Part shown: one piece after another, positions 16,047-24,403 of the stretch
Position numbering within the stretch: the stretch's first letter is position 1
Layout of the letters: the number at the start of each line of letters is the position of its first letter
Origin: Actinomadura hibisca NBRC 15177
Lineage (GTDB): Bacteria > Actinomycetota > Actinomycetes > Streptosporangiales > Streptosporangiaceae
Assembly: GCF_001552635.1 (NCBI RefSeq)
Contig: NZ_BCRO01000010.1
Span: 120,623 to 184,622 of the forward strand
DNA: 64,000 bases
Direction of reading: 5' to 3'
Notes under the pieces: generated by a model
What the model saw: the letters and a program-made list of their open reading frames with translations, nothing else
The model's database searches: none
Told to the model about the DNA's origin: nothing
Program-made: the position numbers and the translations under genes

Positions 16047-17792
16047 TCAGCGGTCCGCCTTGGCGATGCGCCAGTGACGTGCCCGCTCGTACTGCGAGCT
16101 CAGCCGCGCGAACGCCCCACCGGCGCGCAGCAGTTCCTCCCGCGTGCCGGCCTCCACGACCCGGCCGCCGTCGAGCGCGACCACATGGTCCGCGGCGGCC
16201 AGGGTGGCGGGGCGATGGGCGATCACGACGACCGTGCGGCCGGGGTCGGCGCCGAGGTTGGCGATGGCCCGCGTGATCGCGGCCTCGTTCTCCGGGTCGA
16301 GCGCGGAGCTGGCCTCGTCCACCAGGACGACGCGCGCCCGCTTGAGCATCGCCCGAGCGATCGCGACGCGCTGGCGTTCGCCGCCCGACAGCTGCGCGCC
16401 GCCCTCGCCCACGCGGGTCCGCCAGCCCGCGGGCAGCCGCTCGATCACCTCGTCGAGCCGCGCCGCGGTGGCCGCCTCCCGCAACTCGTCCCAGGTCGCC
16501 TCGGGACGCGCCAGGCGCAGGTTGTCCTCGATGGTGTCGTCGAACAGGTAGACGTCCTGGAAGACGATGGCGATCTCGTCGAGCAGGGTGCCCGGGTCGA
16601 GCTCGCGCACATCGACGCCGCCGACGCGCAGCGCGCCCGAGTCGATGTCGAAGAACCGGGCGATGAGCCGGGTCACCGTCGTCTTCCCCGATCCCGACGG
16701 GCCGACCAGCGCGGTGGTGGTGCCCGCCCGGCAGCGCAGGGACACGCCCTTCAGCGCGGGGGTGTCGCCGCCCGGGTAGGTGAAGGTGACGTCCGAGAAC
16801 TCGACGTCGGCCTCGGCGATCCGGCGCACCGGCTCGGCCGGGACCGGCAGCGTGGGCGTGGCCAGCAGTTCCTCGACGCGCGCGATCTGGTTCCGCAACG
16901 CGCGCAGGGCGCCGATGAGCTCGATGAGGTTGCCGAGCGGCTCCAGGAAACGGGCGGCCAGCACGAGCAGCACGATCGCCGTGGCGACCTCGATCCGCCC
17001 GCTGAGCAGCAGCTCGGCGGTCAGCGCGAGCACCGCGACGAAACCGGCCATGATCACACCGGTGTAGATGAAGAACGGCCGCCGCGCGCGGCGCATGCCG
17101 TCCCGGTAGGTTTCGCGGTGGTCCTCCAACGCGGCCCGCATCTGGGGCGTGCCCTCGGCGTGCCCGGCGGCGCGCAGCACCGGTTGGGCCTGGCCGAGCT
17201 CGATCGCCCGGCTGGCGACCCCGGCCGCCGCCCGCTCCAGCTCGATCTCGGTGATCTCGGCGATCCGCGCGGCGCGCCGCAGGGCCAGGTAGGCGACCAG
17301 CGCGATCACGCACAGCAGCAGCGCCATCCGCCAGTCGACCGCGAACGTCACGACGACGATCGTCGCGGGCAGCAGGGTCGAGGTGATCACGGGCCCGCCG
17401 ATCGTCACGGCCAGGTGCGCGGCGTTGCCCACGTCCGCGGTCACCGCCCGCGCGAGCCGCGCCTTGTGGTCGGCGGTGAACCAGCCCAGCGTCAGCGTGC
17501 TCACGTGGCGCATCAACCGGCGGCGCAGCTGCGCCGCGAGCGTGCCCGACGCCGCGAAGCCCACCGGGGTGGCGACGACGCTCAGCACCGCGTACAGGAG
17601 CGCGCCGACCGCGCCGAGCACGAGCCATGGTGTGGCCGCGCCGACGTCCGGTTCGGGGCGTATGACGGCGTCCAGGATCGGGATGAGCAGGGCGAGCAGC
17701 AGACCTTGGAGGACTGCCTGCGCCGCGGTGAGCGCCCACAGCCGGGCCAGCAGTTTCGGGTTCGGCCAGAGCCGGTACAGGCGGCGGATCAC
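16047..17792 (-). CDS. ABC transporter, exporter-fold membrane/ATPase (IrtB-like half)
   Basis: 581 residues. Six membrane helices in the first 300 residues, then a full nucleotide-binding domain: Walker A GPSGSGKTT, signature LSGGERQR, Walker B VVLVDEASSALD and the switch His in VVIAHRPATL. The GTG at 17792 overlaps the TGA of the partner gene (GTGA), so the two are cotranslated. Sequence style (LRVGGVDVREL, YLFDDTIEDNLRLAR) matches IrtA/IrtB and other siderophore-linked exporters that work as importers. With the partner it forms a heterodimer in the cytoplasmic membrane. Iron-siderophore uptake is inferred from the iron box and the divergent siderophore genes. Confidence 0.88.
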   Translation of the reverse strand: MIRRLYRLWPNPKLLARLWALTAAQAVLQGLLLALLIPILDAVIRPEPDVGAATPWLVLGAVGALLYAVLSVVATPVGFAASGTLAAQLRRRLMRHVSTLTLGWFTADHKARLARAVTADVGNAAHLAVTIGGPVITSTLLPATIVVVTFAVDWRMALLLCVIALVAYLALRRAARIAEITEIELERAAAGVASRAIELGQAQPVLRAAGHAEGTPQMRAALEDHRETYRDGMRRARRPFFIYTGVIMAGFVAVLALTAELLLSGRIEVATAIVLLVLAARFLEPLGNLIELIGALRALRNQIARVEELLATPTLPVPAEPVRRIAEADVEFSDVTFTYPGGDTPALKGVSLRCRAGTTTALVGPSGSGKTTVTRLIARFFDIDSGALRVGGVDVRELDPGTLLDEIAIVFQDVYLFDDTIEDNLRLARPEATWDELREAATAARLDEVIERLPAGWRTRVGEGGAQLSGGERQRVAIARAMLKRARVVLVDEASSALDPENEAAITRAIANLGADPGRTVVVIAHRPATLAAADHVVALDGGRVVEAGTREELLRAGGAFARLSSQYERARHWRIAKADR

Positions 17793-19549
17793 GCGAGCAC
17801 TCCTTCCTGGGCGGCCCACATCCGGGCGTACAGCCCGTCGCGCACGAGCAGTTCGTCGTGGCGGCCCTGCTCGGCCAGCCGCCCGTTCTCCAGGACGAGG
17901 ATCTGGTCGGCGGCCGCGATGGTGTGCAGCCGGTGGGCGATCACGATCACCGTCTTGTCCACCGTCAGGTTGGCCAGCGCTTCCTGGACCGCCGACTCGC
18001 TGTCGGCGTCCAGCGCGGCCGTCGCCTCGTCCAGGACGACGATCGGCGCACCGGACAGGATCGCCCGCGCGATCGTCAGCCGCTGGCGCTCACCGCCGGA
18101 CAGGCCGCCGCCGCTCGCGTCGAGCAGCGTGCCGTACCCGTCGGGCAGGGCCTCGATCACGTCGTGGACGTGCGCGGCCTCCGCCGCCTCGCGGACCTCC
18201 GCGTCGCCGGCGCCGGGCCGGCCGATGCGGATGTTCTCCGCCACGCTGTCGCGCAGCAGGGCGACGTCCTGGAAGACCAGCGACATCGACGCCAGCAACT
18301 GCGCGGACGGGATCGAGCGCACGTCCACACCGCCGATCCGGAGCGACCCCGCCGACACGTCGTAGAAGCGCGGCAGCAGGCTGGCGAGGGTCGTCTTGCC
18401 GGCGCCCGACGGGCCCACGATCGCGGTCACCCGGCCCGGCGGGCAGACGGCGCTGATCTCCTCGACGGCGTTGGTCACCCCGTCGTAGGAGAAGGAGACC
18501 CGGTCGAACTCGACGCCGTGGCCACCGGGCGTGCGCGGGTTCGCGGGCTCGGGCAGCGGCGCGCGGGCCAGCAGCCGCTCGATGTTGGCCGCGCCCATCC
18601 GGCCCTTGCGCACCCCCTGGGCGGCGGTCACGGCGGGGAGGATGGAGTTGGGCAGCCCGATGGCGACGACCAGGAACGCCACCAGGTCCGCGACGCCGAG
18701 CAGGCCGCGGTCGACCAGGGCCAGCCCGGCGGCCGTCACGGCGGCGAGGACGGTCATCTCCGAGCCGAACAGCCGCGAGGCCGCCGAGCTGTGGCGCACC
18801 TCGGCGACCCAGGCCGCGAACGCCCGGGTGTGCTCGTCCACGGCGTCGTCGAAGCGGCGCAGGACGCGGCCCCCGGTGCCGAACGTCTTGACCACCTGGA
18901 TGCCGTCGGCGTACTCGACGCTGGCGGCGCTGATCCGCGCGTCGGCGGTGACCAGCCGGTCCATGTGGGCCGTCATGGAGCGCATCGAGACGCGGAAGAA
19001 GATGCCCGTCAGCAGGAGCACGCCCAGCACGACGAGCGCCATGCGGACATCGACGAACAGCAGGTAGCCCGTCGCGACGACCATGACGGTGGTCGCCCCG
19101 ACCAGTTGCCCCAGGGCGTGCGCGATGACCTCGTGCATCTCTTCGAGGTCGCCCGTCATCGCCCGCTTGACCTTGCCCGAGCCCGCCGCGCGGAACCAGC
19201 CGAGCGGCAGCCTGCCGAGGTGGGTCACGATCCGCACGCGCAGGTCGTGCAGGATCGCCGCGTCGGCGTAGTGCCCCACCCGGGAGGACTGCACGAACAG
19301 GACGAGCCAGACGCCGGCGCCCGCCGCGCCGACGCCGACCCAGGTCCAGATGGCGGTGCGCGAGCCCGCGGGGTCGTCGAGCATGAGCCGCGCCATCTCG
19401 GCGACGGCGATGTAGGGCACGATGCCCGCCGCCGCGCTCAGGCACGACAGGACCGCGCAGACGGCGAGATGGGTCCGGATCGGGGCGAGCAGGCGGAGCA
19501 GCGCGCCGGGTCCCGCCAGCCCGGGAGGTTGCGATCTTGAGCGTTTCAT
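17789..19549 (-). CDS. ABC transporter, exporter-fold membrane/ATPase (IrtA-like half)
   Basis: 586 residues. Membrane domain with LGWFRAAGSGKVKRAMTGDL, then NBD: Walker A GPSGAGKTT, signature LSGGERQR, Walker B IVVLDEATAALD, switch His VIAHRLHT. It pairs with the downstream half-transporter, which starts inside its stop codon. The only in-frame start is the ATG at 19549; no Shine-Dalgarno is visible and the ATG lies within the iron box, so the mRNA may be leaderless. It lacks the N-terminal FAD-binding siderophore-interacting domain seen in mycobacterial IrtA. Likely ferric-siderophore import across the inner membrane. Confidence 0.87.
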   Translation of the reverse strand: MKRSRSQPPGLAGPGALLRLLAPIRTHLAVCAVLSCLSAAAGIVPYIAVAEMARLMLDDPAGSRTAIWTWVGVGAAGAGVWLVLFVQSSRVGHYADAAILHDLRVRIVTHLGRLPLGWFRAAGSGKVKRAMTGDLEEMHEVIAHALGQLVGATTVMVVATGYLLFVDVRMALVVLGVLLLTGIFFRVSMRSMTAHMDRLVTADARISAASVEYADGIQVVKTFGTGGRVLRRFDDAVDEHTRAFAAWVAEVRHSSAASRLFGSEMTVLAAVTAAGLALVDRGLLGVADLVAFLVVAIGLPNSILPAVTAAQGVRKGRMGAANIERLLARAPLPEPANPRTPGGHGVEFDRVSFSYDGVTNAVEEISAVCPPGRVTAIVGPSGAGKTTLASLLPRFYDVSAGSLRIGGVDVRSIPSAQLLASMSLVFQDVALLRDSVAENIRIGRPGAGDAEVREAAEAAHVHDVIEALPDGYGTLLDASGGGLSGGERQRLTIARAILSGAPIVVLDEATAALDADSESAVQEALANLTVDKTVIVIAHRLHTIAAADQILVLENGRLAEQGRHDELLVRDGLYARMWAAQEGVLA

Positions 19550-19562
19550 TAGGGTAACCTAA
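19544..19562. promoter_or_regulatory. IdeR/DmdR-type iron box between divergent iron-uptake operons
   Basis: The 19-bp site matches the remembered consensus TTAGGTTAGGCTAACCTAA at 15 of 19 positions, with a perfect right half ACCTAA. It covers the start codon of the ABC gene at 19549 and lies 80 bp before the binding-protein start at 19643. Repression of both operons when iron is plentiful is expected. Confidence 0.8.
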
Positions 19563-19642
19563 CATGGTGACTGAAGCTCATTCAATAATGTGCGCACCGC
19601 CCGGAAACCCCCGTGCGACCGTCACCGAAGGGAACGTCCCCC

Positions 19643-20686
19643 ATGCTCCAGACGCACCTCGGCCACCCTTCGCCAAGCCGCCGACCGAACCGGCTCCGAG
19701 CCGCCGCGCTCGGCGTCCTCGCCGCGCTCGCGGCCGTCGGAGCGGCCGGGTGCGCAGACGCCGGCTCCGGCCCGCGCCGGGAAGGCGGGCCGAGCGGAAT
19801 CGCCTTCCGATCCTGTGACCGCGCCGTCGAGCTGGATCGTGTCCCCCGGCGTGTGGCGATCACTACGGACGCCATCGCCGACACGCTGTTCGCGCTCGGC
19901 GTCGGCGACCGGATCGTCGCCAAGACGCGCGGCGAGTCCGCCCCCGCGCCCGAGCTGAAGGCGCGCCTGGCGGCGCTGCCCAGCCTCGGGACGCGCAATC
20001 CGAGCGTCGAGGCGCTGATCGCGGCCAAGGCCGACCTCCTGATCACCGATCAGGTCGAGAAGGTCTCCGGCAAACCGGGAAGCCCGAGCATCGCCGAACT
20101 GAAACGGCTGGGCATCGCCACCTACGTGGTCGGCGGCGGTTGCGCGGCGGACCTGAAATCGGACACCTCCGGCCTCGCCGCGCTCGACGCCGACCTCCGC
20201 CAGCTCGGCACGATCTTCGGTGTGGGGGCACGCGCGCGGGCGCTGGCCGACGAGCTGCGCGGCGAGCTCGACGACGTGCAACGGCGGACCGCCCGGGAGC
20301 CCAGGCGCAAGGTCGCCGAGATCTCGCAGGTCGCCGGCCAGCTCTACGTGACCTCCGGCGGCCTCGCGAACGACGTGCTCGAACGGGCGGGCGGCACGAA
20401 CGTCTTCGCCGACCTGCCCGGACAGTTCGCCCCGGTCAGCCCCGAACAGGTCGTCGCGCGCGACCCCCAGGCCATCATCGTCGACGACTTCACGGCGACG
20501 GCGGCGGGCCGGAACGACGCGACCGCGTTCCTGAACCGGACGTTCCCCACCGTCGAGGCGGTCGCGAAGCGGCGGATCCTCGTCATCGACGCGGCCAAGA
20601 CCGGCGCGCGCGGCAGCACGAGGCCGGTGGCGGGCGTCACCGAGATCGCGCGCTTCCTGCACCCGAACACGTCCCACTCTCAGTAG
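19643..20686 (+). CDS. Ferric-siderophore ABC transporter substrate-binding lipoprotein
   Basis: 347 residues. Signal LGVLAALAAVGAAGC with a lipobox AAGC. The mature part is a class III (FepB/FhuD) binding fold: RVAITTDAIADTLFALGVGD, NPSVEALIAAKADLLITDQ and QVVARDPQAIIVDDF. Such proteins capture ferric siderophores or heme outside the membrane and hand them to FecCD permeases. The ATG at 19643 has GAAGGGA ten bases upstream. First gene of a three-gene operon under the iron box. The siderophore type cannot be read. Confidence 0.9.
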   Translation: MLQTHLGHPSPSRRPNRLRAAALGVLAALAAVGAAGCADAGSGPRREGGPSGIAFRSCDRAVELDRVPRRVAITTDAIADTLFALGVGDRIVAKTRGESAPAPELKARLAALPSLGTRNPSVEALIAAKADLLITDQVEKVSGKPGSPSIAELKRLGIATYVVGGGCAADLKSDTSGLAALDADLRQLGTIFGVGARARALADELRGELDDVQRRTAREPRRKVAEISQVAGQLYVTSGGLANDVLERAGGTNVFADLPGQFAPVSPEQVVARDPQAIIVDDFTATAAGRNDATAFLNRTFPTVEAVAKRRILVIDAAKTGARGSTRPVAGVTEIARFLHPNTSHSQ

Positions 20687-20694
20687 GGTCCGCG

Positions 20695-21789
20695 ATGCGC
20701 AAACAGGCAACCGCCACCATCGTCGAAGAGCTCCCGCAGGGCGGTCGCCGCCCAGTCCTGGGACGCGGCGGCCGACATATACCCCTCTCCGTCGTCGCGC
20801 CGCCGCTGCTCGTCCTCCTCGCCGTCACGATCTGCGTGGCGGTGTCGGTGGGATCGGTCGGCGTGCGGCCGGAGACCGTGCTCAAGGTCATCGCCGATCA
20901 CCTGATCGGCGCCGGGACGCCCGCCAGCGTCATGGACGACCAGATCGTGTGGAACCTGCGGCTGCCGCGCGTCCTGCTGGCCGCCGTGGTCGGCGCGGGG
21001 CTCGCCGTCGTCGGCGTCACCCTCCAGGCGACCGCCCGCAACCCGCTCGCCGACCCCTACGTGCTCGGCGTCTCCGCGGGGGCCGGGCTGACGGCCTCTG
21101 TCGCGATCACCTTCGGGTCGGCGGCGGTGGCCGGTCTGTCGACATCGGCGGCGGCCTTCGCCGGGGCGCTGGTGGCGACGGTCGTGGTCCTCGGACTGTC
21201 GCGCCGCGCCGGCCGGGTCGTCCCGAGCCGCCTGGTCCTCGCCGGGGTGACCCTCTCCTACCTGTTCAGCGGAGCCACCAACTTCGTCATCTTCCGGAGC
21301 GGCGACGCGGACGCGGCGCACTCGGTGCTGTTCTGGCTGCTGGGCTCCCTGTCGGAGTCGTCGTGGTCGAACCTGCCGCTGCCGGCGGCGGCCGTGCTGG
21401 TCATCGGCGTCTCCCTGATGTCGCGGGCCCGGACGCTCAACGCGCTCGCGGCCGGTGACGACGCGGCGCTCTCGCTCGGCGTCCCCGCGCACCGCGCCCG
21501 CGTCCGCCTGCTGGTCGTCGCCTCCCTCTTAACCGGCGTCCTGGTCGCGGTGTCCGGCGGGATCGGCTTCGTGGGACTCATCGTCCCCCATCTCGTGCGC
21601 CTGGCCGTGGGCCCGGACCACCGCCGGCTGCTCCCGATCGCCATGCTCGTCGGCGCGATCTACCTCGTCGTCGTCGACGTGCTCTGCCGCGTTCTCGTCC
21701 GTCCCGAGGAACTGCCCGTCGGGATCGTCACCGCCGTGCTCGGCGCGCCGGTCTTCCTGTGGCTGCTGCGACGTTCGGAGGCGTCATGA
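20695..21789 (+). CDS. FecCD family iron-siderophore ABC permease
   Basis: 364 residues with about nine to ten membrane helices. FecCD hallmarks are RLPRVLLAAVVGAGLAVVGV, TLQATARNPLADPYVLGVSA and GGIGFVGLIVPHLVRLAVG, the last being the ATPase-coupling loop. A 40-residue basic cytosolic N-terminus precedes helix 1. Only one permease gene is present, so a homodimer is likely. It starts 8 bp after the binding-protein stop; the ATP-binding gene overlaps its end by 4 bp (ATGA). Confidence 0.93.
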   Translation: MRKQATATIVEELPQGGRRPVLGRGGRHIPLSVVAPPLLVLLAVTICVAVSVGSVGVRPETVLKVIADHLIGAGTPASVMDDQIVWNLRLPRVLLAAVVGAGLAVVGVTLQATARNPLADPYVLGVSAGAGLTASVAITFGSAAVAGLSTSAAAFAGALVATVVVLGLSRRAGRVVPSRLVLAGVTLSYLFSGATNFVIFRSGDADAAHSVLFWLLGSLSESSWSNLPLPAAAVLVIGVSLMSRARTLNALAAGDDAALSLGVPAHRARVRLLVVASLLTGVLVAVSGGIGFVGLIVPHLVRLAVGPDHRRLLPIAMLVGAIYLVVVDVLCRVLVRPEELPVGIVTAVLGAPVFLWLLRRSEAS

Positions 21790-22592
21790 GACTCTCGCTG
21801 TCCGGTGTGAGCGTCCGGATCGGTGCCGTCCCGATCGTCGCGGACTGCGACCTCACCGTCGAGGACGGCGAACGCGTCGGACTCGTCGGCCCCAACGGCA
21901 GCGGCAAGACCTCGCTGCTGCGCACGGTCTACCGCGCGCTCGATCCCTTCGCGGGCGGTGTCGCGCTGTCCGGCGCCGACGTGCGGACGCTCAGCCAGCG
22001 CGAGGTGGCGCGACGTGCCGCGCTCGTCGCCCAGGACGCCGCTCCGGACTTCGACTTCACCGTGGAGGAGGTCGTGGCCATGGGGCGCGGACCATGGCTC
22101 CGGTCCTTCGAGTCGGCCACCGGTCGTGGGGCGGCACCGATCACCGCCGCGCTGGAGCGTGTCCGCCTGACCGACCATCGCGCACGCCGACTCTCCACGC
22201 TGTCCGGCGGTGAGCGGCAGCGGGCGCTGGTGGCCCGCGCGCTCGCCCAGGAGAGCCCGCTGCTCCTCCTGGACGAGCCGACCAACCATCTCGACGTGCA
22301 CGCGGCGCTCGAACTTCTGGAGCTCGTGCGCGATCTGGGACGCGCGACGTTGTGCGTACTGCACGACCTCAACCTCGCGGCCGCTTACTGCGACCGGCTC
22401 TATGTCCTGCATCGCGGGCGGATCGTCGCGGACGGCCCGCCCGCGGAGGTGCTCACCCCCGAACTCGTCCAGACCGTCTTCGGAGTGACCTGCACGCATC
22501 TGACCCATCCGGTCACCGGCGGCCTGCTCCTCGCGTTCTCGCCGCGACGTGCCGCGCCGGTCGCCGCGTTCGGTGAAGAAGCGAACCGATGA
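21786..22592 (+). CDS. FecE-like iron-siderophore ABC ATP-binding protein
   Basis: 268 residues. Walker A GPNGSGKTS, Q-loop LVAQDAAPDF, signature LSGGERQRA, Walker B LLLLDEPTNHLD and switch His in VLHDLNLAAAYCD. The closing part VLTPELVQTVFGVTCTHLTH is characteristic of FepC/FhuC-type ATPases. Its ATG overlaps the permease stop codon. It drives uptake through the preceding permease. Confidence 0.93.
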   Translation: MRLSLSGVSVRIGAVPIVADCDLTVEDGERVGLVGPNGSGKTSLLRTVYRALDPFAGGVALSGADVRTLSQREVARRAALVAQDAAPDFDFTVEEVVAMGRGPWLRSFESATGRGAAPITAALERVRLTDHRARRLSTLSGGERQRALVARALAQESPLLLLDEPTNHLDVHAALELLELVRDLGRATLCVLHDLNLAAAYCDRLYVLHRGRIVADGPPAEVLTPELVQTVFGVTCTHLTHPVTGGLLLAFSPRRAAPVAAFGEEANR

Positions 22593-22645
22593 GCACCCTC
22601 CGGCGGAAGCGGCGCTGAACCGCCGGTCTCGCAGCGCCACCCCCG

Positions 22646-22668
22646 ATGTACTACGAACCGTAGTACAT
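22646..22668. promoter_or_regulatory. Perfect 10-bp inverted repeat operator (TACTAC/GTAGTA type)
   Basis: ATGTACTACG-AAC-CGTAGTACAT at 22646-22668: ten-base half-sites with a 3-bp spacer, two bases before the ATG of the frame at 22671. TACTAC...GTAGTA resembles BlaI/MecI/CopY operators, an analogy only. It now stands before a decayed gene. Confidence 0.6.
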
Positions 22669-22670
22669 TT

Positions 22671-23098
22671 ATGGCCGCGCAAGTCCGTCGGCCGGACGGT
22701 GCTCGTGCCGGGATCACCTCCCTGGTCAACCCCGCCAACTGCGCCAACGGCAAACCCGGCGTCACCCCAGCCGAGAAGAGCGCCTACCGCGACCAGTCCA
22801 TCAACTCCTCGCTGGAGTTCCTGGGCCTGCTCGGCCGGATCTTCGACGTCCGGCAGCGGGCCGCCACCCTGGTGGCCGACCTGCGCTGGCGAGTGGACGC
22901 CGTCCGCGCCCGGGTTGTGGGCCGGCCCTGTTCACGGCCCGGGAGGATGGCGAGGCCGAGGCCGCCGAGCTGTTCGCCGCCTACCCCCAGTGGGCGGCGT
23001 CCAGGACTCACACCCACACCGTGGTGTCCGACGGCGTCTACCTCGGCCCGCTCAACGCCCGGGGCGTGGAGAAGATCGCCAAGGCGGTCCACCCGTGA
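22671..23098 (+). pseudogene. Decayed gene of unknown family, split over two frames
   Basis: The first frame from ATG 22671 reads sensibly to about 22910 (ITSLVNPANCANGKPGVTPA, then EKSAYRDQSINSSLEFLGLL, then FDVRQRAATLVADLRWRV). From about 22925 the protein-like sequence continues in another frame (AAELFAAYPQWAASRTHTHT, then VVSDGVYLGPLNARGVEKIA) to a stop at 23096-23098. A frameshift or deletion near 22915 separates them. I do not recognise the family. The intact operator just upstream suggests it was once regulated. Confidence 0.5.
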
Positions 23099-23210
23099 CG
23101 CCCCGCGAGCCCGGGACCGCCCCGTGCCGCCGGACCCCGTGCCATCGGACACCGCCCCCGCGGCACGGGGACACGATCCCGGCCGGGGCGCGCGCCCGCA
23201 TCCGGTGTCG

Positions 23211-23590
23211 GGGCGCGGCGTCGTCCTGCTTGCTGGCCCGCGCGCTGGCCCAGCAGGCGCCGCTGCTGGTGCTGGACGAGCCGACCAACCACCTGGACGT
23301 CGGCTCCCTGCTCGGCCTGATCCGCTCGCTGGGCCTGACGCTGCTGGCGACCCTGCACGACCTGGACCACGCCGCCGCCTACGCCGACCGGGTCGTGGTG
23401 CTGAAGGAGGGACGCGTCGCCGGGGCAGGACCACCGCACGAGGTCCTGACCCCCGCCCTCATCGGCGAGGTGTTCGGCGTGCGCGCTCACGTGGGACCGC
23501 ATCCGACCACCGGACGCCCGCACATCGCGGTGGCCTCACCGGCCGCCGCCCGTCCGCGGGTGCGGTCCGTGCGGCGAGGGTGCGCCGGGC
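23211..23590 (+). pseudogene. C-terminal half of a second FecE-like ABC ATPase
   Basis: The frame from about 23227 reads LARALAQQAPLLVLDEPTNH, then LLATLHDLDHAAAYADRVVV and VLTPALIGEVFGVRAHVGPH: Walker B, switch His and the FepC-like tail. Walker A, Q-loop and the signature motif are missing, and there is no start codon or clean stop. It is clearly related to but not identical with the intact FecE-like gene 0.6 kb upstream, so it derives from another iron transporter, not from a simple duplication of that copy. Confidence 0.75.
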
Positions 23591-23643
23591 CTCCCGGTGC
23601 CTGCGGGGCCTGGCCGGGGCTGAGCCCGGCCAGGCCCTCCGCA

Positions 23644-24153
23644 TCAGAAGAAGTGAATGAAGGCGTCGACGGTGTTGGCGGCGATCGTGCGCTTGCTGTA
23701 GGCGACGGCGGTGGAGTAGTTGTACTCCTCGACCACGATCTTCGTTCCGCTGATCTGGGCGACGTAGGCGACGTGGCCGGTCCGGCCGGCGTTCCAGACG
23801 GCGATGTCGCCGACCTTGGGCGTCTTGTCGACCTTCATCTTCGCCTTCTTGGCGGCGTCGTCCCAGGTGTTGGCGTTGCCCCAGAGAACGTCCTTGTAGC
23901 GGTTGGTGAACGTGACGCCGAGCCGCTGGTTGATGCGCCAGGCAGCGAAGGACGTGCACTGGCCCGTCCAGAAGTTCCAGGGGTCGGCCACGTTGGGCTT
24001 GGTCTTGTAGGGGTAGTCGTCCTTGATCGTGCGGTCGCAGGGTTTGTCGCAGGCGGCGGCCTGGACGGGCGGGGGCGCGGTGGCGGCGGACGCCGCGGGG
24101 GACAGGAGGGTGCCGGCCGCGACGGTGGCGGCGGTGATGACGGCCAAACGCAT
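23644..24153 (-). CDS. Secreted CHAP-domain amidase
   Basis: 169 residues with a signal peptide (MRLAVITAATVAAGTLLSPA, cleavage near ASA). The CHAP domain has catalytic Cys66 in FWTGQCTSFAAW and the catalytic His in GRTGHVAYV, followed by VVEEYNYSTAVAYSKR. CHAP enzymes cut peptidoglycan stem peptides or cross-bridges. The ATG at 24153 has GAAGGAG upstream. Single domain without a wall-binding module, so it may act in the periplasm-like space. It is divergent from the kinase gene. Confidence 0.88.
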   Translation of the reverse strand: MRLAVITAATVAAGTLLSPAASAATAPPPVQAAACDKPCDRTIKDDYPYKTKPNVADPWNFWTGQCTSFAAWRINQRLGVTFTNRYKDVLWGNANTWDDAAKKAKMKVDKTPKVGDIAVWNAGRTGHVAYVAQISGTKIVVEEYNYSTAVAYSKRTIAANTVDAFIHFF

Positions 24154-24403
24154 GGGAGCTCCTTCGGGGGCGGGAAAGCCCGGATGGAAATGTCCGGCAA
24201 GCAAGATCGTTTCATGTCGTTTTCCTGGACCATGCACCAGCCGCCCCGTTCGGCGCCCGCCACGCCGAGCCCGGCCCCGAGAGCGCCGCACGCTCGACCA
24301 CGACGACGGAGGCCGCCGCCGGTCCTTATGAACGCCACAGTCTTTTTGACATGGGACAGCCGTGCCTGGAAGGCTCTGGTCTTCCCGTGGCGAGGGAGGT
24401 TCC

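Noticed and set aside
22671..22912. Ferredoxin or siderophore-reductase identity for the two-frame decayed gene
   Set aside because: No Cys cluster or other motif supports it, so the family was left open.
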